Assembly (NCBI RefSeq): GCF_000192865.1
Contig: NC_015276.1
Location: 2,232,001-2,296,000 of the forward strand
Source: Marinomonas mediterranea MMB-1
Lineage (GTDB): Bacteria; Pseudomonadota; Gammaproteobacteria; Pseudomonadales; Marinomonadaceae
Length of the DNA: 64,000 bases
Direction: 5' to 3'
Under the pieces are notes generated by a model. The model was not told the origin of the DNA. It did not search any database and worked only from the letters and a program-made list of their open reading frames with translations. Each line of letters starts with the position of its first letter. Within the stretch, counting starts at the first letter, position 1. Position numbers and translations under genes: made by a program. Positions 53,871-63,140 of the stretch are shown piece after piece.

Positions 53871-55808
53871 ATGAGTTTATTATCACTCGATCAAGTGAGC
53901 GTTGCGTTTGGTCATCACCCGCTTTTGTCTAATATCAGCTTTTCCGCTGACCGAGGTGAGCGTGTCGCTATAATCGGTCGTAACGGCGCCGGCAAATCTA
54001 CCTTTCTAAAAATCGTATTTGGCGAACAAATACCCGATGACGGTATCGTGCGAATTGAAGGTGGCATGCGTGTCGCTCAACTTCCTCAAGAGTTACCTGC
54101 AGCAGACGGTAAAACCGTTAGGCAAGTTGTCAGCGAAGGCGCAGGTGAGACTCATGAATTGTTAAATCGCTACTTCCGTTTACTAGAAGATATATCGGTT
54201 GATCATTCGGATGAGCTTTCAGCTATCCAAACTAAGTTAGATGAAACGCAAGGTTGGGACTTAGAGCAGCGTGTAAATAACATGATACAACGCCTTGCAT
54301 TGCCAGCAGATAAGCTCATGTCTGAACTATCAGGTGGCTGGCGGCGACGCGTCATCCTTGCTCAAGCCTTGCTAAGTGCACCGGATATTCTCCTTCTAGA
54401 TGAGCCTACTAACCATTTGGATGTCCCAACGATAGAATGGATGGAATCCCAGTTAAAACAATTTCGTGGTTTGATTTTATTTATTACCCACGATAGACGG
54501 TTCTTAGAAAACCTAGCTAATCGAATTGTAGAGCTGGACCGAGGAAACCTGCTGTCCTTTACGGGTCGTTTATCCGAATTTCTTGTCTTTAAAGAGAAGC
54601 AGCTTGAAGAAGAAGAGCGCGCAAATGCGTTGTTTGACAAAAAGCTGGCTGAAGAAGAGGTTTGGATTCGCCAAGGTATCAAAGCACGCCGTACGCGTAA
54701 CGAAGGTCGAGTACGTGCCTTAAAAGCTCTGCGAGAAGAGCGCAGTGAGCGAGTGAATCGTCAAGGTAATGCGAAAATGAAACTCGGATCTAACGAACGC
54801 TCCGGCAAGTTAGTGGCAGAGTTTAATCAAGTTGCGCATGCGTTTGATGATAAAACAATTTTAAAACCACTCGACTTGGTTGTTTCACGCGGAGACCGTA
54901 TCGGATTAATTGGTCCAAACGGCTGCGGGAAAAGTACCTTCCTTAAAATTTTACTTGGTCAGTTAGAACCCTCATCTGGAACCGTTCGTCAAGGCACCAA
55001 GCTTAATGTTGCTTACTTTGACCAACTTAGAGAACAGCTAGATCCAGAAAAAACCGTTGCGGACAATGTGGGTGAAGGCAAAGATACCATTGAGATAGAG
55101 GGCCGAAGCCGCCACATCATTGGCTATCTACAAGATTTTCTATTTCCACCAGAGCGGGCTAGAACGCCAGTAAAAGCGTTGTCAGGGGGGGAGCGTAATC
55201 GTGTGTTGCTTGCTAAGCTTTTTACTAAGCCTGCCAACTTATTGGTCATGGACGAACCTACCAACGATCTTGATGTTGAAACACTTGAACTATTGGAAGA
55301 GTTGTTAACTGAGTATCAAGGTACATTATTACTGGTTAGCCATGACCGTGCATTCCTAGACAACGTAGTAACAAGCGTCATTGCGTTCGAAGGGCAAGGC
55401 ATCGCGAAAGAATACGTGGGCGGTTATCAGGACTGGGTTCGTCAAGGAGGCCAGTTTCCGGTAGACAAAATTGAAAAAGCCATTGAAAAAGAAAATATAA
55501 AAGAGACTACTCCGGTCAACGGTGACACAAAAGTTGAGTCTTCTCCAGCAAAGGAAGAAACGGCACCGGCGAAGAAAAAATCAAAACTCAGCTATAAGTT
55601 ACAAAGAGAGTTTGATTTGATGCCTGACTTGATCGCTAAGTTAGAGTCCGATGTTGAGTTATTACAAGAAACGACCAGCGCAGCGGATTTCTATGCAGGG
55701 GATCAAACAAAAGTACAAGATACGCTAGCGAAAATGGCTGCAAAAGAAGAAGAGCTTGAGTTAGCAATGGAGCGCTGGCTTGAACTTGAAGAAATGCAAA
55801 ACGGATAA
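53871..55808 (+). CDS. uup: ABC-F ATPase Uup
   Basis: Soluble ATPase with two ABC domains, 645 residues. Walker A motifs are GRNGAGKST and GPNGCGKST; signature motifs are LSGGWRRR and LSGGERNR; Walker B regions are LLLDEPTNHLD and LVMDEPTNDLD. The C-terminal lysine-rich linker and coiled coil (KKKSKLSYKLQREF onwards) identify Uup among ABC-F proteins. Uup binds DNA structures and ribosomes and reduces transposon precise excision in E. coli. DUF2760 starts 5 bases after its stop, so it may lead the Hsp70 operon. Confidence 0.95.
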   Translation: MSLLSLDQVSVAFGHHPLLSNISFSADRGERVAIIGRNGAGKSTFLKIVFGEQIPDDGIVRIEGGMRVAQLPQELPAADGKTVRQVVSEGAGETHELLNRYFRLLEDISVDHSDELSAIQTKLDETQGWDLEQRVNNMIQRLALPADKLMSELSGGWRRRVILAQALLSAPDILLLDEPTNHLDVPTIEWMESQLKQFRGLILFITHDRRFLENLANRIVELDRGNLLSFTGRLSEFLVFKEKQLEEEERANALFDKKLAEEEVWIRQGIKARRTRNEGRVRALKALREERSERVNRQGNAKMKLGSNERSGKLVAEFNQVAHAFDDKTILKPLDLVVSRGDRIGLIGPNGCGKSTFLKILLGQLEPSSGTVRQGTKLNVAYFDQLREQLDPEKTVADNVGEGKDTIEIEGRSRHIIGYLQDFLFPPERARTPVKALSGGERNRVLLAKLFTKPANLLVMDEPTNDLDVETLELLEELLTEYQGTLLLVSHDRAFLDNVVTSVIAFEGQGIAKEYVGGYQDWVRQGGQFPVDKIEKAIEKENIKETTPVNGDTKVESSPAKEETAPAKKKSKLSYKLQREFDLMPDLIAKLESDVELLQETTSAADFYAGDQTKVQDTLAKMAAKEEELELAMERWLELEEMQNG

Positions 55809-55813
55809 GGTCT

Positions 55814-56407
55814 ATGAGTAAAGAAATTAATGCAATTGGATTTGTTCCGAGATTTTTCGGGGCATTCGGACAGTTTTTTAAATACATGGGTAACGGTAAT
55901 TATGCCGCGCGTTGCAATGAAGTTAGCAGCGGCAGTAAATTCGAATTTGAAGTCGAACCCAAAATAATCACAGAAGAAGTCGAAGTTATTCGCGAAATAC
56001 AGATCGAAGCGCCTAAGCTCGACACAGTAAATACTGATGGTGCTTTACAGTTATTGCAATTACTTCAAAAAGAAGCGCGTTTCATCGACTTTACGCAAGA
56101 ATCGATTGATGCGTATTCGGATGAAGAGGTTGGAGGCGCTGCTCGTCAAATCCATTCTGGTTGCTCAAAAGTCATTCAGCAATACTTCTCATTGGATTCC
56201 GTTCACGAAGCCACTGAAAACTCGCGCGTTGAAGTGCCAGCCGATTATAGCCCTCAACAGATAAAGCTTGAAGGCTTGGTACAAGGCGACGGGCCTTATA
56301 CTGGAACGCTTATTCATCCCGGCTGGAAAATAACGGACATTAAGCTGCCGAAGGTAAGTGATACTGGCGGTTTATCAATTATCGCACCTGCGGAAGTTGA
56401 GGTTTAA
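55814..56407 (+). CDS. DUF2760 family protein
   Basis: 197-residue protein of unknown function. Residues 1-35 are aromatic and weakly hydrophobic (IGFVPRFFGAFGQFFKYMG) and could touch a membrane. The core (QLLQLLQKEARFIDFTQESI through VQGDGPYTGTLIHPGWKI) is the DUF2760 signature. Its stop codon is followed without a gap by the first Hsp70 gene, and uup ends 5 bases upstream. DUF2760 repeatedly neighbours such Hsp70 pairs in gammaproteobacteria, which suggests a partner or client-loading role. That role is inference; no catalytic motif is seen. Confidence 0.88.
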   Translation: MSKEINAIGFVPRFFGAFGQFFKYMGNGNYAARCNEVSSGSKFEFEVEPKIITEEVEVIREIQIEAPKLDTVNTDGALQLLQLLQKEARFIDFTQESIDAYSDEEVGGAARQIHSGCSKVIQQYFSLDSVHEATENSRVEVPADYSPQQIKLEGLVQGDGPYTGTLIHPGWKITDIKLPKVSDTGGLSIIAPAEVEV

Positions 56408-58156
56408 ATGTCAGAATATTTTGTCGGAATTGATTTAGGTACCACTCATTCAGCGCTGTATTACGCAGAAAAAGACACCAATGCATCGTTAAAGCAACTG
56501 CATATTCCTCAGTTGACTGCACCAGGTCGAATGGAAGAAAAAACGCTATTGCCGTCTTTTGTGTATTTTCCTCATCAAACAGAATTGCTTGAAAGTGATC
56601 GTTTATTACCTTGGGGACAAAGTGAACACATTGTTGGTGCGCTCGCAAGAGAACTTGGTGCTAAATCCCAAGGTCGGATGATACAAAGCGCCAAAAGCTG
56701 GTTATGCCATTCTCGTGTTTCTGTCGATGAAAAAGTATTGCCAGTCGATGCCTTGGAAGAGGTGGAGAAAGTCTCGCCTGCTCAAGTAACGGAATGGCTA
56801 ATAGAGCATTTGGTTAATGCTTGGAATCACGCATTCCCTGAAAACGCGCTAGAACATCAACATCTCGTTATCACCGTGCCCGCATCATTTGATCCCGCGG
56901 CTCGCGCGACAACGGAAGCGGCTGCACAAAAGCTCGGTTTAAAAGCTCGATTAATTGAAGAGCCTCTTGCGGCTTTTTATGCGTGGTTGTCAGAGCAAGC
57001 AGATTGGACAACAAGCTTAGAGGTTGGTGATCATATATTAGTGGTTGATGTTGGTGGTGGTACGACAGATCTATCGTTAATCCAAGCATCGGACAATGAT
57101 GGCGCGTTAGCATTAGAACGTGTTTCGGTTGGGCGTCATATCTTGCTCGGCGGCGATAATATGGATATGACGTTGACATACCATGTTGCAGGCCAACTGG
57201 CTCAGCAAGGCACTCAACTTGAACCTTGGCAAATATCTGGTTTGACTCAGGCTTGTCGAGAGGCCAAAGAACGTCTTTTGGCAAACACTGAGTTAACGGA
57301 AGCGACCGTTACGGTGCCGAGCCGAGGGCGCAGTTTGTTTAACAACGCGATTAAAGCAACGTTAACTCAGCAAGATATTCAAACTCTTATACTGGCTGGC
57401 TTTTTCCCTGAAGTTCAGCAGGGTGAGCGTGCTCAGAGTCAGCCTAGATCCGGTTTTGCTGCGATAAATTTGGATTATGAAAGCGACCCTGCGATTACAC
57501 GACACATTTCGGAATTTTTAGCGAACTCTGATGCGCTACCAACGAAAGTTCTATTCAATGGTGGCGTTTTTAACGCTGATCCCATTCGTAAGCTGTTAGC
57601 TGAACGTCTTGATGCTCTGTGCGGACAGGGTCAAACGTTGGAGATGCTTACTCCAAGTCATCTGGATCATGCGGTTGCAAAGGGCGCTGCGTATTATGAA
57701 CTTACGCAGTATGAAGGTGGCGTTAAAGTAAAAAGTGGTTTGGCGGCAAACTACTACATTGGTGTCGCTAGCCCCATGCCAGCCATTCCGGGTATGGCCC
57801 CACCTGTCGATGCGGTTTGTGTTGCACCATTTGGACTGGAAGAAGGTTCTGAAGAAGTCATGTTGCCAAATGAGTTTTCACTCGTTGTTGGTGAGCAAGT
57901 TATCTTCCGATTCTTCCAATCGAATAACGCCGACGTGGATTCTGTTGGTAAAGTCATTGCTTCCTTCTCTGTGCCTACGTTAACCGAATTGCCACCACTG
58001 TCTGTTTATTTAGATGCTAAACAATACAGTGCAGGTGAAATGGTGAGAGTGTGTGTTTCTGCCCATGTCAATGAGCTGGGCTTATTGATGCTTCAAGCGC
58101 ACGATGTTAACTCTGATCATGTATGGCAAATAGAGTTTCAAACTAGGGAAAGTTAA
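56408..58156 (+). CDS. Non-canonical Hsp70-family protein, short form
   Basis: 582 residues. The ATPase domain is complete: phosphate 1 GIDLGTTHS, connect 1 LIEEPLAAFYAW, phosphate 2 VVDVGGGTTDLSL, adenosine motif LFNGGVFNADPI and connect 2 LDHAVAKGAAYY. The usual hydrophobic DVLLLDVTP-type linker is replaced by KVKSGLAANYYIG, and only about 130 residues follow, enough for a beta-type substrate domain without the helical lid. It is therefore not DnaK. It shares one base with the start of the next Hsp70 and is translationally coupled to it. The client is unknown. Confidence 0.9.
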   Translation: MSEYFVGIDLGTTHSALYYAEKDTNASLKQLHIPQLTAPGRMEEKTLLPSFVYFPHQTELLESDRLLPWGQSEHIVGALARELGAKSQGRMIQSAKSWLCHSRVSVDEKVLPVDALEEVEKVSPAQVTEWLIEHLVNAWNHAFPENALEHQHLVITVPASFDPAARATTEAAAQKLGLKARLIEEPLAAFYAWLSEQADWTTSLEVGDHILVVDVGGGTTDLSLIQASDNDGALALERVSVGRHILLGGDNMDMTLTYHVAGQLAQQGTQLEPWQISGLTQACREAKERLLANTELTEATVTVPSRGRSLFNNAIKATLTQQDIQTLILAGFFPEVQQGERAQSQPRSGFAAINLDYESDPAITRHISEFLANSDALPTKVLFNGGVFNADPIRKLLAERLDALCGQGQTLEMLTPSHLDHAVAKGAAYYELTQYEGGVKVKSGLAANYYIGVASPMPAIPGMAPPVDAVCVAPFGLEEGSEEVMLPNEFSLVVGEQVIFRFFQSNNADVDSVGKVIASFSVPTLTELPPLSVYLDAKQYSAGEMVRVCVSAHVNELGLLMLQAHDVNSDHVWQIEFQTRES

Positions 58157-60882
58157 TGAGTAAGACATATCGAGTTGGGATCGACCTTGGGACGACCAAT
58201 TGCGTTGTCTCTTACTTTGATCCAGATTCCACTAATAGTGAACTTAACCTGTTAACCATTCCCCAGAATATGGGGGATGGTGCCGTACAAGAGTTTACGT
58301 CACTTCCTAGTGCAATATACCTACTAGCAGAAGACGAACGTACTAAGATCAAACCAGTATTGCCTTGGCACAGTGATAAAAGCGATTTTATCGTGGGTCA
58401 AGGTGCATTAGAGCTTGGGCAGCGGCGTGTAGGTCAACTCGTTCAAAGTGCAAAAAGCTGGTTAAGTCACCAAGGCGTCAACCGAAGAGACGCCATTTTA
58501 CCTTGGGGTAGTGAAGCAAAGCGTAAGATTAGTCCTCTAAAAGCCAGCGAAGTGCTATTACGCCATATCAAAGAGGCTTGGAATCACCAGTTTCCAGAGT
58601 CGAAATTAGAGAATCAACAAGTTACTCTGACTTTACCAGCATCATTTGATGAAGAGGCAAGGTCGTTGACGCTTGAAGCGGCACGAAATGCAGGTATTCG
58701 TGATTTGTATCTGTTGGAGGAGCCGCAAGCAGCGTGCTACTACTTCATCAGAAATGAAGCACAACTTGCATCGCTTAAGGCCAGTAAGATGCTCTTGGTT
58801 GTCGATATTGGTGGTGGAACGTCGGATTTTAGCCTTGTACATATACAGTCTACTGAGACTGGCCGATTAGCGTTAAAGCGTATAGCGGTTGGATCGCACT
58901 TATTGTTAGGGGGTGACAACCTTGACCAAGCGCTCGCGTATCAACTCGACCCTCGTCAAATTTCCGCTTTATCCGCGTCACGCTTGGCTGCTTTGACACA
59001 ACAAACTCGAAAGGCAAAAGAGACACTTCTTTCGGACAGCAGCGCACGTTCTGACGGTGGAGCACATTCAGAGGTGCAAGAATCCGTTACTCTGACTGTA
59101 CTCGGAGCAGGCAGTAAACTAATCGGTGGCTCTCAAAAGTTTGTTGTTGAAAGGCAGAAGTTATTAACTCAAATAGAACAAGGCTTTGTACCCCTAGTCG
59201 ACAAAACTGAAAAAGTTGAGAAAGCCGGCTATGCGATACACGCATTAGGGTTACCTTATGAGTCAGATGCTGCTTTTACACGTCACTTAGCGCAATTTTT
59301 ATCTGATCATGAGTCTGAAATAGAGTCTCTAACTGGCGAAGCCATGCCGGATGCGGTGCTGTTTAACGGTGGATTCTTTAACAGCCGCGTTATTAAAGAC
59401 CGCTTTATTGCTCAACTAAATCAATGGGCAGAAAAAGACATTAAGGTATGTGATTCTTCTGAGCCAAATGATGCAGTTGCGAAAGGAGCCGCGCATTATC
59501 TAAATGCCCTACACGGCGATGCTCCTCGTATAGAGAGTGGCGTTTCCCACAGTTTGTATTTGCAAATGTCAGATTCCAGCTTTGTTGGTCTGATTCCAAA
59601 AGGCACGCCAAAAGAAGAGCGAGTAGCGTTGAAAAACGAATTTGTTCTTAAGCTAGGTGAGCAGGTTCAGTTTCCACTTTATCGCTCGGATGATGATTTA
59701 CAATGTGACGTTGGACGTATTGTTCAAGACAACAGCAAGATGCATTTTGTATCCAATCTGCTTTCTGAGTTGCAAAGTAACAACGAGCAAGACAGTGCAA
59801 CCGTTCAGGTCTCTGCGAAGTTGTCTGAAGTTGGGGTGGTACAAGTTCAACTAAAAGCGGTCGGTAGCGACCAATACTGGGATCTTAGTTTTAGTACTGA
59901 ACCAAGTGAATCCAACGCCCAAGACCAAGGTACGGAAACATTACACAAAAATATGGGGCAAGCGGAAGAGTTGCTTGTTCGGTGTTTCTCGGGTGCTGGT
60001 CAAAAAGCGGCCCCAGATTTGGTGAAAACGCTCAGGAATGATTTGGAAAATCAGCTTGGAGATCGAGAAAGCTGGAATATCGCAACATCTCGACGTTTGT
60101 CTGATAAATTGCTGTCGCTTAAGTCTGGACGCACGAAAAGTGCCCAGCATGAGCGGATTTGGTTGCAAATGACAGGCTTTTGTCTTCGACCAGGGTACGG
60201 GTATGCTGGCGATGAAGAACGTGTTACCCAAGTGGTTAACCTTACGAAAAATGGCGCAAAGTATGATACTTCGGCCGTATGGGCGCAATATTGGACATTA
60301 TTCCGACGCGTGGCAGGTGGTTTATCGATAGACCAGCAGGCCGTGTTGTATAAGCAATTTAGTCAGTTTTATTCGCCTTCTGGGCAAAAATCGCGAGATA
60401 AGCAAAAGCAACTTCAGACCCGTTCAGGTGATGATCTAATAAGACTCGTTGGTGCTCTTGAGCGTTTATCTAACGAGACGAAAATAGAAACCATGGATTG
60501 GTTGACAAAGCGCCTTAAAAAGTCGTCTGAAAGCGATACCAGCTGGTGGGCTATTGGTCGAATGGCGTCGCGGCAATTGCTGATTCAGGAAAACGATTTT
60601 CTACTTGCAGAAGACATTGCAGCGGCAAAGATTGAATTAGCACTTAAAGAAGATTGGAAAAAACGTAAACAAGCGGGTCTCGCAGCAATTCTTATGTCGC
60701 AAATGACAGAGGTAGAATCTGACAAGCTCTCGGTGTTGCGTAAGAAAATTGCTGTTAAACTCAAGAAAGACAAATGTCCTGCGCTTTGGTTAGAAAGGCT
60801 AAATGAAACACAATCAATCGATGAAGCAAGTCTATCGAAATTAGTAGGCGAAACTCTCCCTATTGGTCTAAGCTTAATTTAG
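58156..60882 (+). CDS. Non-canonical Hsp70-family protein with DUF3731 C-terminal extension
   Basis: 908 residues. The N-terminal ATPase has phosphate 1 GIDLGTTNCV, connect 1 LLEEPQAACYYF, phosphate 2 VVDIGGGTSDFSL, adenosine motif LFNGGFFNSRVI and connect 2 NDAVAKGAAHY. A beta-rich middle (about 455-585) follows, and then about 310 residues of helical repeat-like sequence (from ETLHKNMGQAEELLVRCF to the end) that correspond to DUF3731 and replace the DnaK lid. The ATG overlaps the stop of the first Hsp70 by one base. No DnaJ or GrpE gene is nearby. It may form a complex with its partner and DUF2760, which is inferred from gene coupling. Confidence 0.9.
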   Translation: MSKTYRVGIDLGTTNCVVSYFDPDSTNSELNLLTIPQNMGDGAVQEFTSLPSAIYLLAEDERTKIKPVLPWHSDKSDFIVGQGALELGQRRVGQLVQSAKSWLSHQGVNRRDAILPWGSEAKRKISPLKASEVLLRHIKEAWNHQFPESKLENQQVTLTLPASFDEEARSLTLEAARNAGIRDLYLLEEPQAACYYFIRNEAQLASLKASKMLLVVDIGGGTSDFSLVHIQSTETGRLALKRIAVGSHLLLGGDNLDQALAYQLDPRQISALSASRLAALTQQTRKAKETLLSDSSARSDGGAHSEVQESVTLTVLGAGSKLIGGSQKFVVERQKLLTQIEQGFVPLVDKTEKVEKAGYAIHALGLPYESDAAFTRHLAQFLSDHESEIESLTGEAMPDAVLFNGGFFNSRVIKDRFIAQLNQWAEKDIKVCDSSEPNDAVAKGAAHYLNALHGDAPRIESGVSHSLYLQMSDSSFVGLIPKGTPKEERVALKNEFVLKLGEQVQFPLYRSDDDLQCDVGRIVQDNSKMHFVSNLLSELQSNNEQDSATVQVSAKLSEVGVVQVQLKAVGSDQYWDLSFSTEPSESNAQDQGTETLHKNMGQAEELLVRCFSGAGQKAAPDLVKTLRNDLENQLGDRESWNIATSRRLSDKLLSLKSGRTKSAQHERIWLQMTGFCLRPGYGYAGDEERVTQVVNLTKNGAKYDTSAVWAQYWTLFRRVAGGLSIDQQAVLYKQFSQFYSPSGQKSRDKQKQLQTRSGDDLIRLVGALERLSNETKIETMDWLTKRLKKSSESDTSWWAIGRMASRQLLIQENDFLLAEDIAAAKIELALKEDWKKRKQAGLAAILMSQMTEVESDKLSVLRKKIAVKLKKDKCPALWLERLNETQSIDEASLSKLVGETLPIGLSLI

Positions 60883-60926
60883 TCTGCTTACTAGCAGAGC
60901 TAAACCACGTAAGAGGTGGTACTTCC

Positions 60927-60951
60927 AAAAGGAGCCTAATGGCTCCTTTTT
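60927..60951 (+). terminator. Terminator of the Hsp70 operon
   Basis: Stem AAAAGGAGCC/GGCTCCTTTT with the loop TAAT, followed by TGCTTT. The A/T flanks would also allow function for the converging gene at 61024. Confidence 0.9.
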
Positions 60952-61023
60952 GCTTTCTAATTTTTACGTGGCTGAGTAGTCCGCCTGCTATTGTTCGGAT
61001 AACGAGAGTCTTAAATCGAAATG

Positions 61024-61788
61024 CTAGTTTTTTAAGTAAACATGCCAGTTAGATTGAACGGATTGAAAATACTCTTCGCATAATTCCTTGCGCTCACCAA
61101 GTGCTTCTGAGTCAACCTCATCGAGAAGGTGCTTGTGCTTTTCCGGGTCGGATCCATATACAAGACACAAGGTTGAAAAATAACGTTGTAGGTCAAAACT
61201 GTGCTCGCCAATGTAGTCAAGGCTATCATAGTAATCAGGGCCGTCTTCAGATTCAAATGCAAACATATCTGCCGCGCTTATTGCGACAATATCGCCGTCT
61301 TCGATGTTTTCTATCAACATTAATGTTGCTAGGTTGTCAGCTGCATCTTCTTCTTTTCCTAGAATTGGGATCTGCTGATCCATAATATAAGCGTGAGCTA
61401 CTTCATGAAATATCGTGTGCGCTAAGGTATCGAGCGCCGCGTTCATTTCGGTGACACCGTATTCGCTCTCATAGTCATTTTTTTCGAAATATCGCTTAGA
61501 GTCAGATACAAAGGCATACGGAATATAAACCGCGTTTTCTTCGGGGTCGAAGTAGGGGCCATCATTTTCACCAAAATGCACATCCAAAGGCGATGTGAAC
61601 GCAAAATAGGTATCGATAACCTCAGTGATATGGTCCAGCAATTGGCTTTGGCTAATCACCGAATGTATCGACTTATCTTCCACTGTTGTCGGCGTATCGA
61701 GGGTAAAAGAGACAGTTGAGGCGTAGAGACTACAAGAGGCGATAGACGTCATCAACGAAAGGGTTTTGAGTATGAAACGATACAACAT
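61024..61788 (-). CDS. Secreted DUF4344 metallopeptidase-like protein
   Basis: 254 residues. A signal peptide (MLYRFILKTLSLMTSIASC, cleavage near SLYAS) directs it to the periplasm or outside. TIFHEVAHAYI carries a zincin HExxH motif, and the following EEDAADNLATLML supplies acidic residues that could be the third ligand. The block IGEHSFDLQRYFSTLCLVYGSDP is typical of DUF4344. The protein is strongly acidic. The family is a predicted metallopeptidase without known substrate. Single gene; nothing in the flanks hints at its job. Confidence 0.85.
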   Translation of the reverse strand: MLYRFILKTLSLMTSIASCSLYASTVSFTLDTPTTVEDKSIHSVISQSQLLDHITEVIDTYFAFTSPLDVHFGENDGPYFDPEENAVYIPYAFVSDSKRYFEKNDYESEYGVTEMNAALDTLAHTIFHEVAHAYIMDQQIPILGKEEDAADNLATLMLIENIEDGDIVAISAADMFAFESEDGPDYYDSLDYIGEHSFDLQRYFSTLCLVYGSDPEKHKHLLDEVDSEALGERKELCEEYFQSVQSNWHVYLKN

Positions 61789-62068
61789 AATTTCTCCGTG
61801 AGAGATATAAAGAGACCTTTACACGGCGCCAGCGCCCTTTAATACTGTGAAAAATAGATCTAAACGCTTCTTCAGAGCCTACAAATTCCGCTTTTTTATC
61901 TGTCTTTGCCTTGCTGTGGCGTCGCTCATGACTTCGTGTGCTGACCTGATAAAAAACTAACTATAAAGATTATGCGCTCGAAAGAATTCTTCAACGTTTT
62001 TTTCGTAGAGATTCTATACAAAACGTTTTAAAATTCGCGCTTATTTTTAGTTTACTGAGGTTTTGGAT

Positions 62069-62980
62069 ATGAATGCACCAAGCGTTACTATTTTAGATGG
62101 TGGTATGGGCAGAGAGTTAAACCGAAGAAATGCGCCTTTCCAACAGCCTGAGTGGTCCGCGCTGGCAATGATGCAGGCGCCTGAGATTGTCAAAGAAGTT
62201 CACCACGACTTTATTGAAAGCGGCGCTCGTGTCATTGCGACAAACAGTTATTCCCTTGTGCCGTTTCACATCGGAGAGGAAGTGTTCGCTGAGCAAGGGT
62301 ATTCGCTTGCGGAACTGTCTGGAGAAGTCGCGCGCCAAGCAGCTGCTGAAAGCAAACATAATGTTCTGGTTGCAGGCTCATTGCCACCGTTGTTCGGCTC
62401 ATATCGTGCTGATTTATTTAGAGCTGATAGAGTCGAAGAAGTGGCAACGCCGCTTATTCAAGCTTTAAATAACAACGTTGATGTTTGGCTAAACGAAACT
62501 CAGTGCTTAGTCGAAGAAGTGAAGGCGGTTAAATCGCTTGTTGATAAACATGACAGTGAGAGCAAGCCATTTTGGGTATCCTTTACATTAGAAGATTCTG
62601 AGCCGACAATTGAGCCACAATTGCGTTCGGGTGAATTGGTACGTGAAGCAATTAAAGCAATGGTTGATATTAAGGTTGCCGCGATTTTGTTTAATTGCAG
62701 TCAGCCTGAAATCATTGGCGAAGCCATTAAAATTACACGTGATATTTTGGCCGAGTTAGGTTGCGATACCATTGAAATTGGTGCCTATGCCAACGCATTT
62801 CCTCCACAGCCCAAAGAAGCAACGGCTAACGACGGGTTAGATGAATTGCGCGAAGATTTGTCCCCACCAGCGTATTTGGATTGGGTTAAACATTGGGTTG
62901 CTGATGGCGCAACACTTGTTGGTGGTTGTTGCGGCATTGGGCCTGAGCACATTGAAGCAATGTCTAACGAATTGGCTTAG
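62069..62980 (+). CDS. Homocysteine S-methyltransferase family protein
   Basis: 303-residue TIM barrel of the Pfam S-methyl_trans family. It starts with ILDGGMGRELNRR, has NETQCLVEEVKAV in the middle, and carries the zinc ligands Cys in LFNCSQPEII and the Cys pair in VGGCCGIGPEHI. It would move a methyl group from S-methylmethionine, betaine or a related donor to homocysteine; the donor cannot be read from the sequence. The ATG at 62069 with GAGG 8 bases upstream is preferred to the TTG at 62063. The 280 bases before it hold no gene and no riboswitch that I can recognise. Confidence 0.93.
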   Translation: MNAPSVTILDGGMGRELNRRNAPFQQPEWSALAMMQAPEIVKEVHHDFIESGARVIATNSYSLVPFHIGEEVFAEQGYSLAELSGEVARQAAAESKHNVLVAGSLPPLFGSYRADLFRADRVEEVATPLIQALNNNVDVWLNETQCLVEEVKAVKSLVDKHDSESKPFWVSFTLEDSEPTIEPQLRSGELVREAIKAMVDIKVAAILFNCSQPEIIGEAIKITRDILAELGCDTIEIGAYANAFPPQPKEATANDGLDELREDLSPPAYLDWVKHWVADGATLVGGCCGIGPEHIEAMSNELA

Positions 62981-63035
62981 TATACGAGTGGCAATTATGA
63001 TACTTGTAAGTTGAGTTTATTAAAATGAGTTCAAT

Positions 63036-63065
63036 AAAAAAGGAGAGCGAGTGCTCTCCTTTTTT
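63036..63065. terminator. Symmetric terminator after the methyltransferase
   Basis: AAAAAAGGAGAGC/GCTCTCCTTTTTT with a short loop. Both flanks are suitable, so it can serve the methyltransferase (plus) and rraA (minus). Confidence 0.9.
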
Positions 63066-63140
63066 ATTATTAACTTTTATTTCAGTAACTCATTACGGCA
63101 CATAGTGTTACTTAGATTAAGTACGTTAAATACACCGCAA

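Noticed and set aside
56408..60882. Recent tandem duplication of one hsp70 gene
   Set aside because: The two proteins share the ATPase motifs and the QSAKSWL segment, but otherwise differ widely and have different C-terminal parts, so the duplication, if any, is ancient.
61789..62068. Possible SAM or other riboswitch before the homocysteine methyltransferase gene
   Set aside because: The 280 bases contain only a short GGCGCCAGCGCC palindrome and T-runs. I cannot match a known riboswitch core by eye; a covariance-model search would decide.
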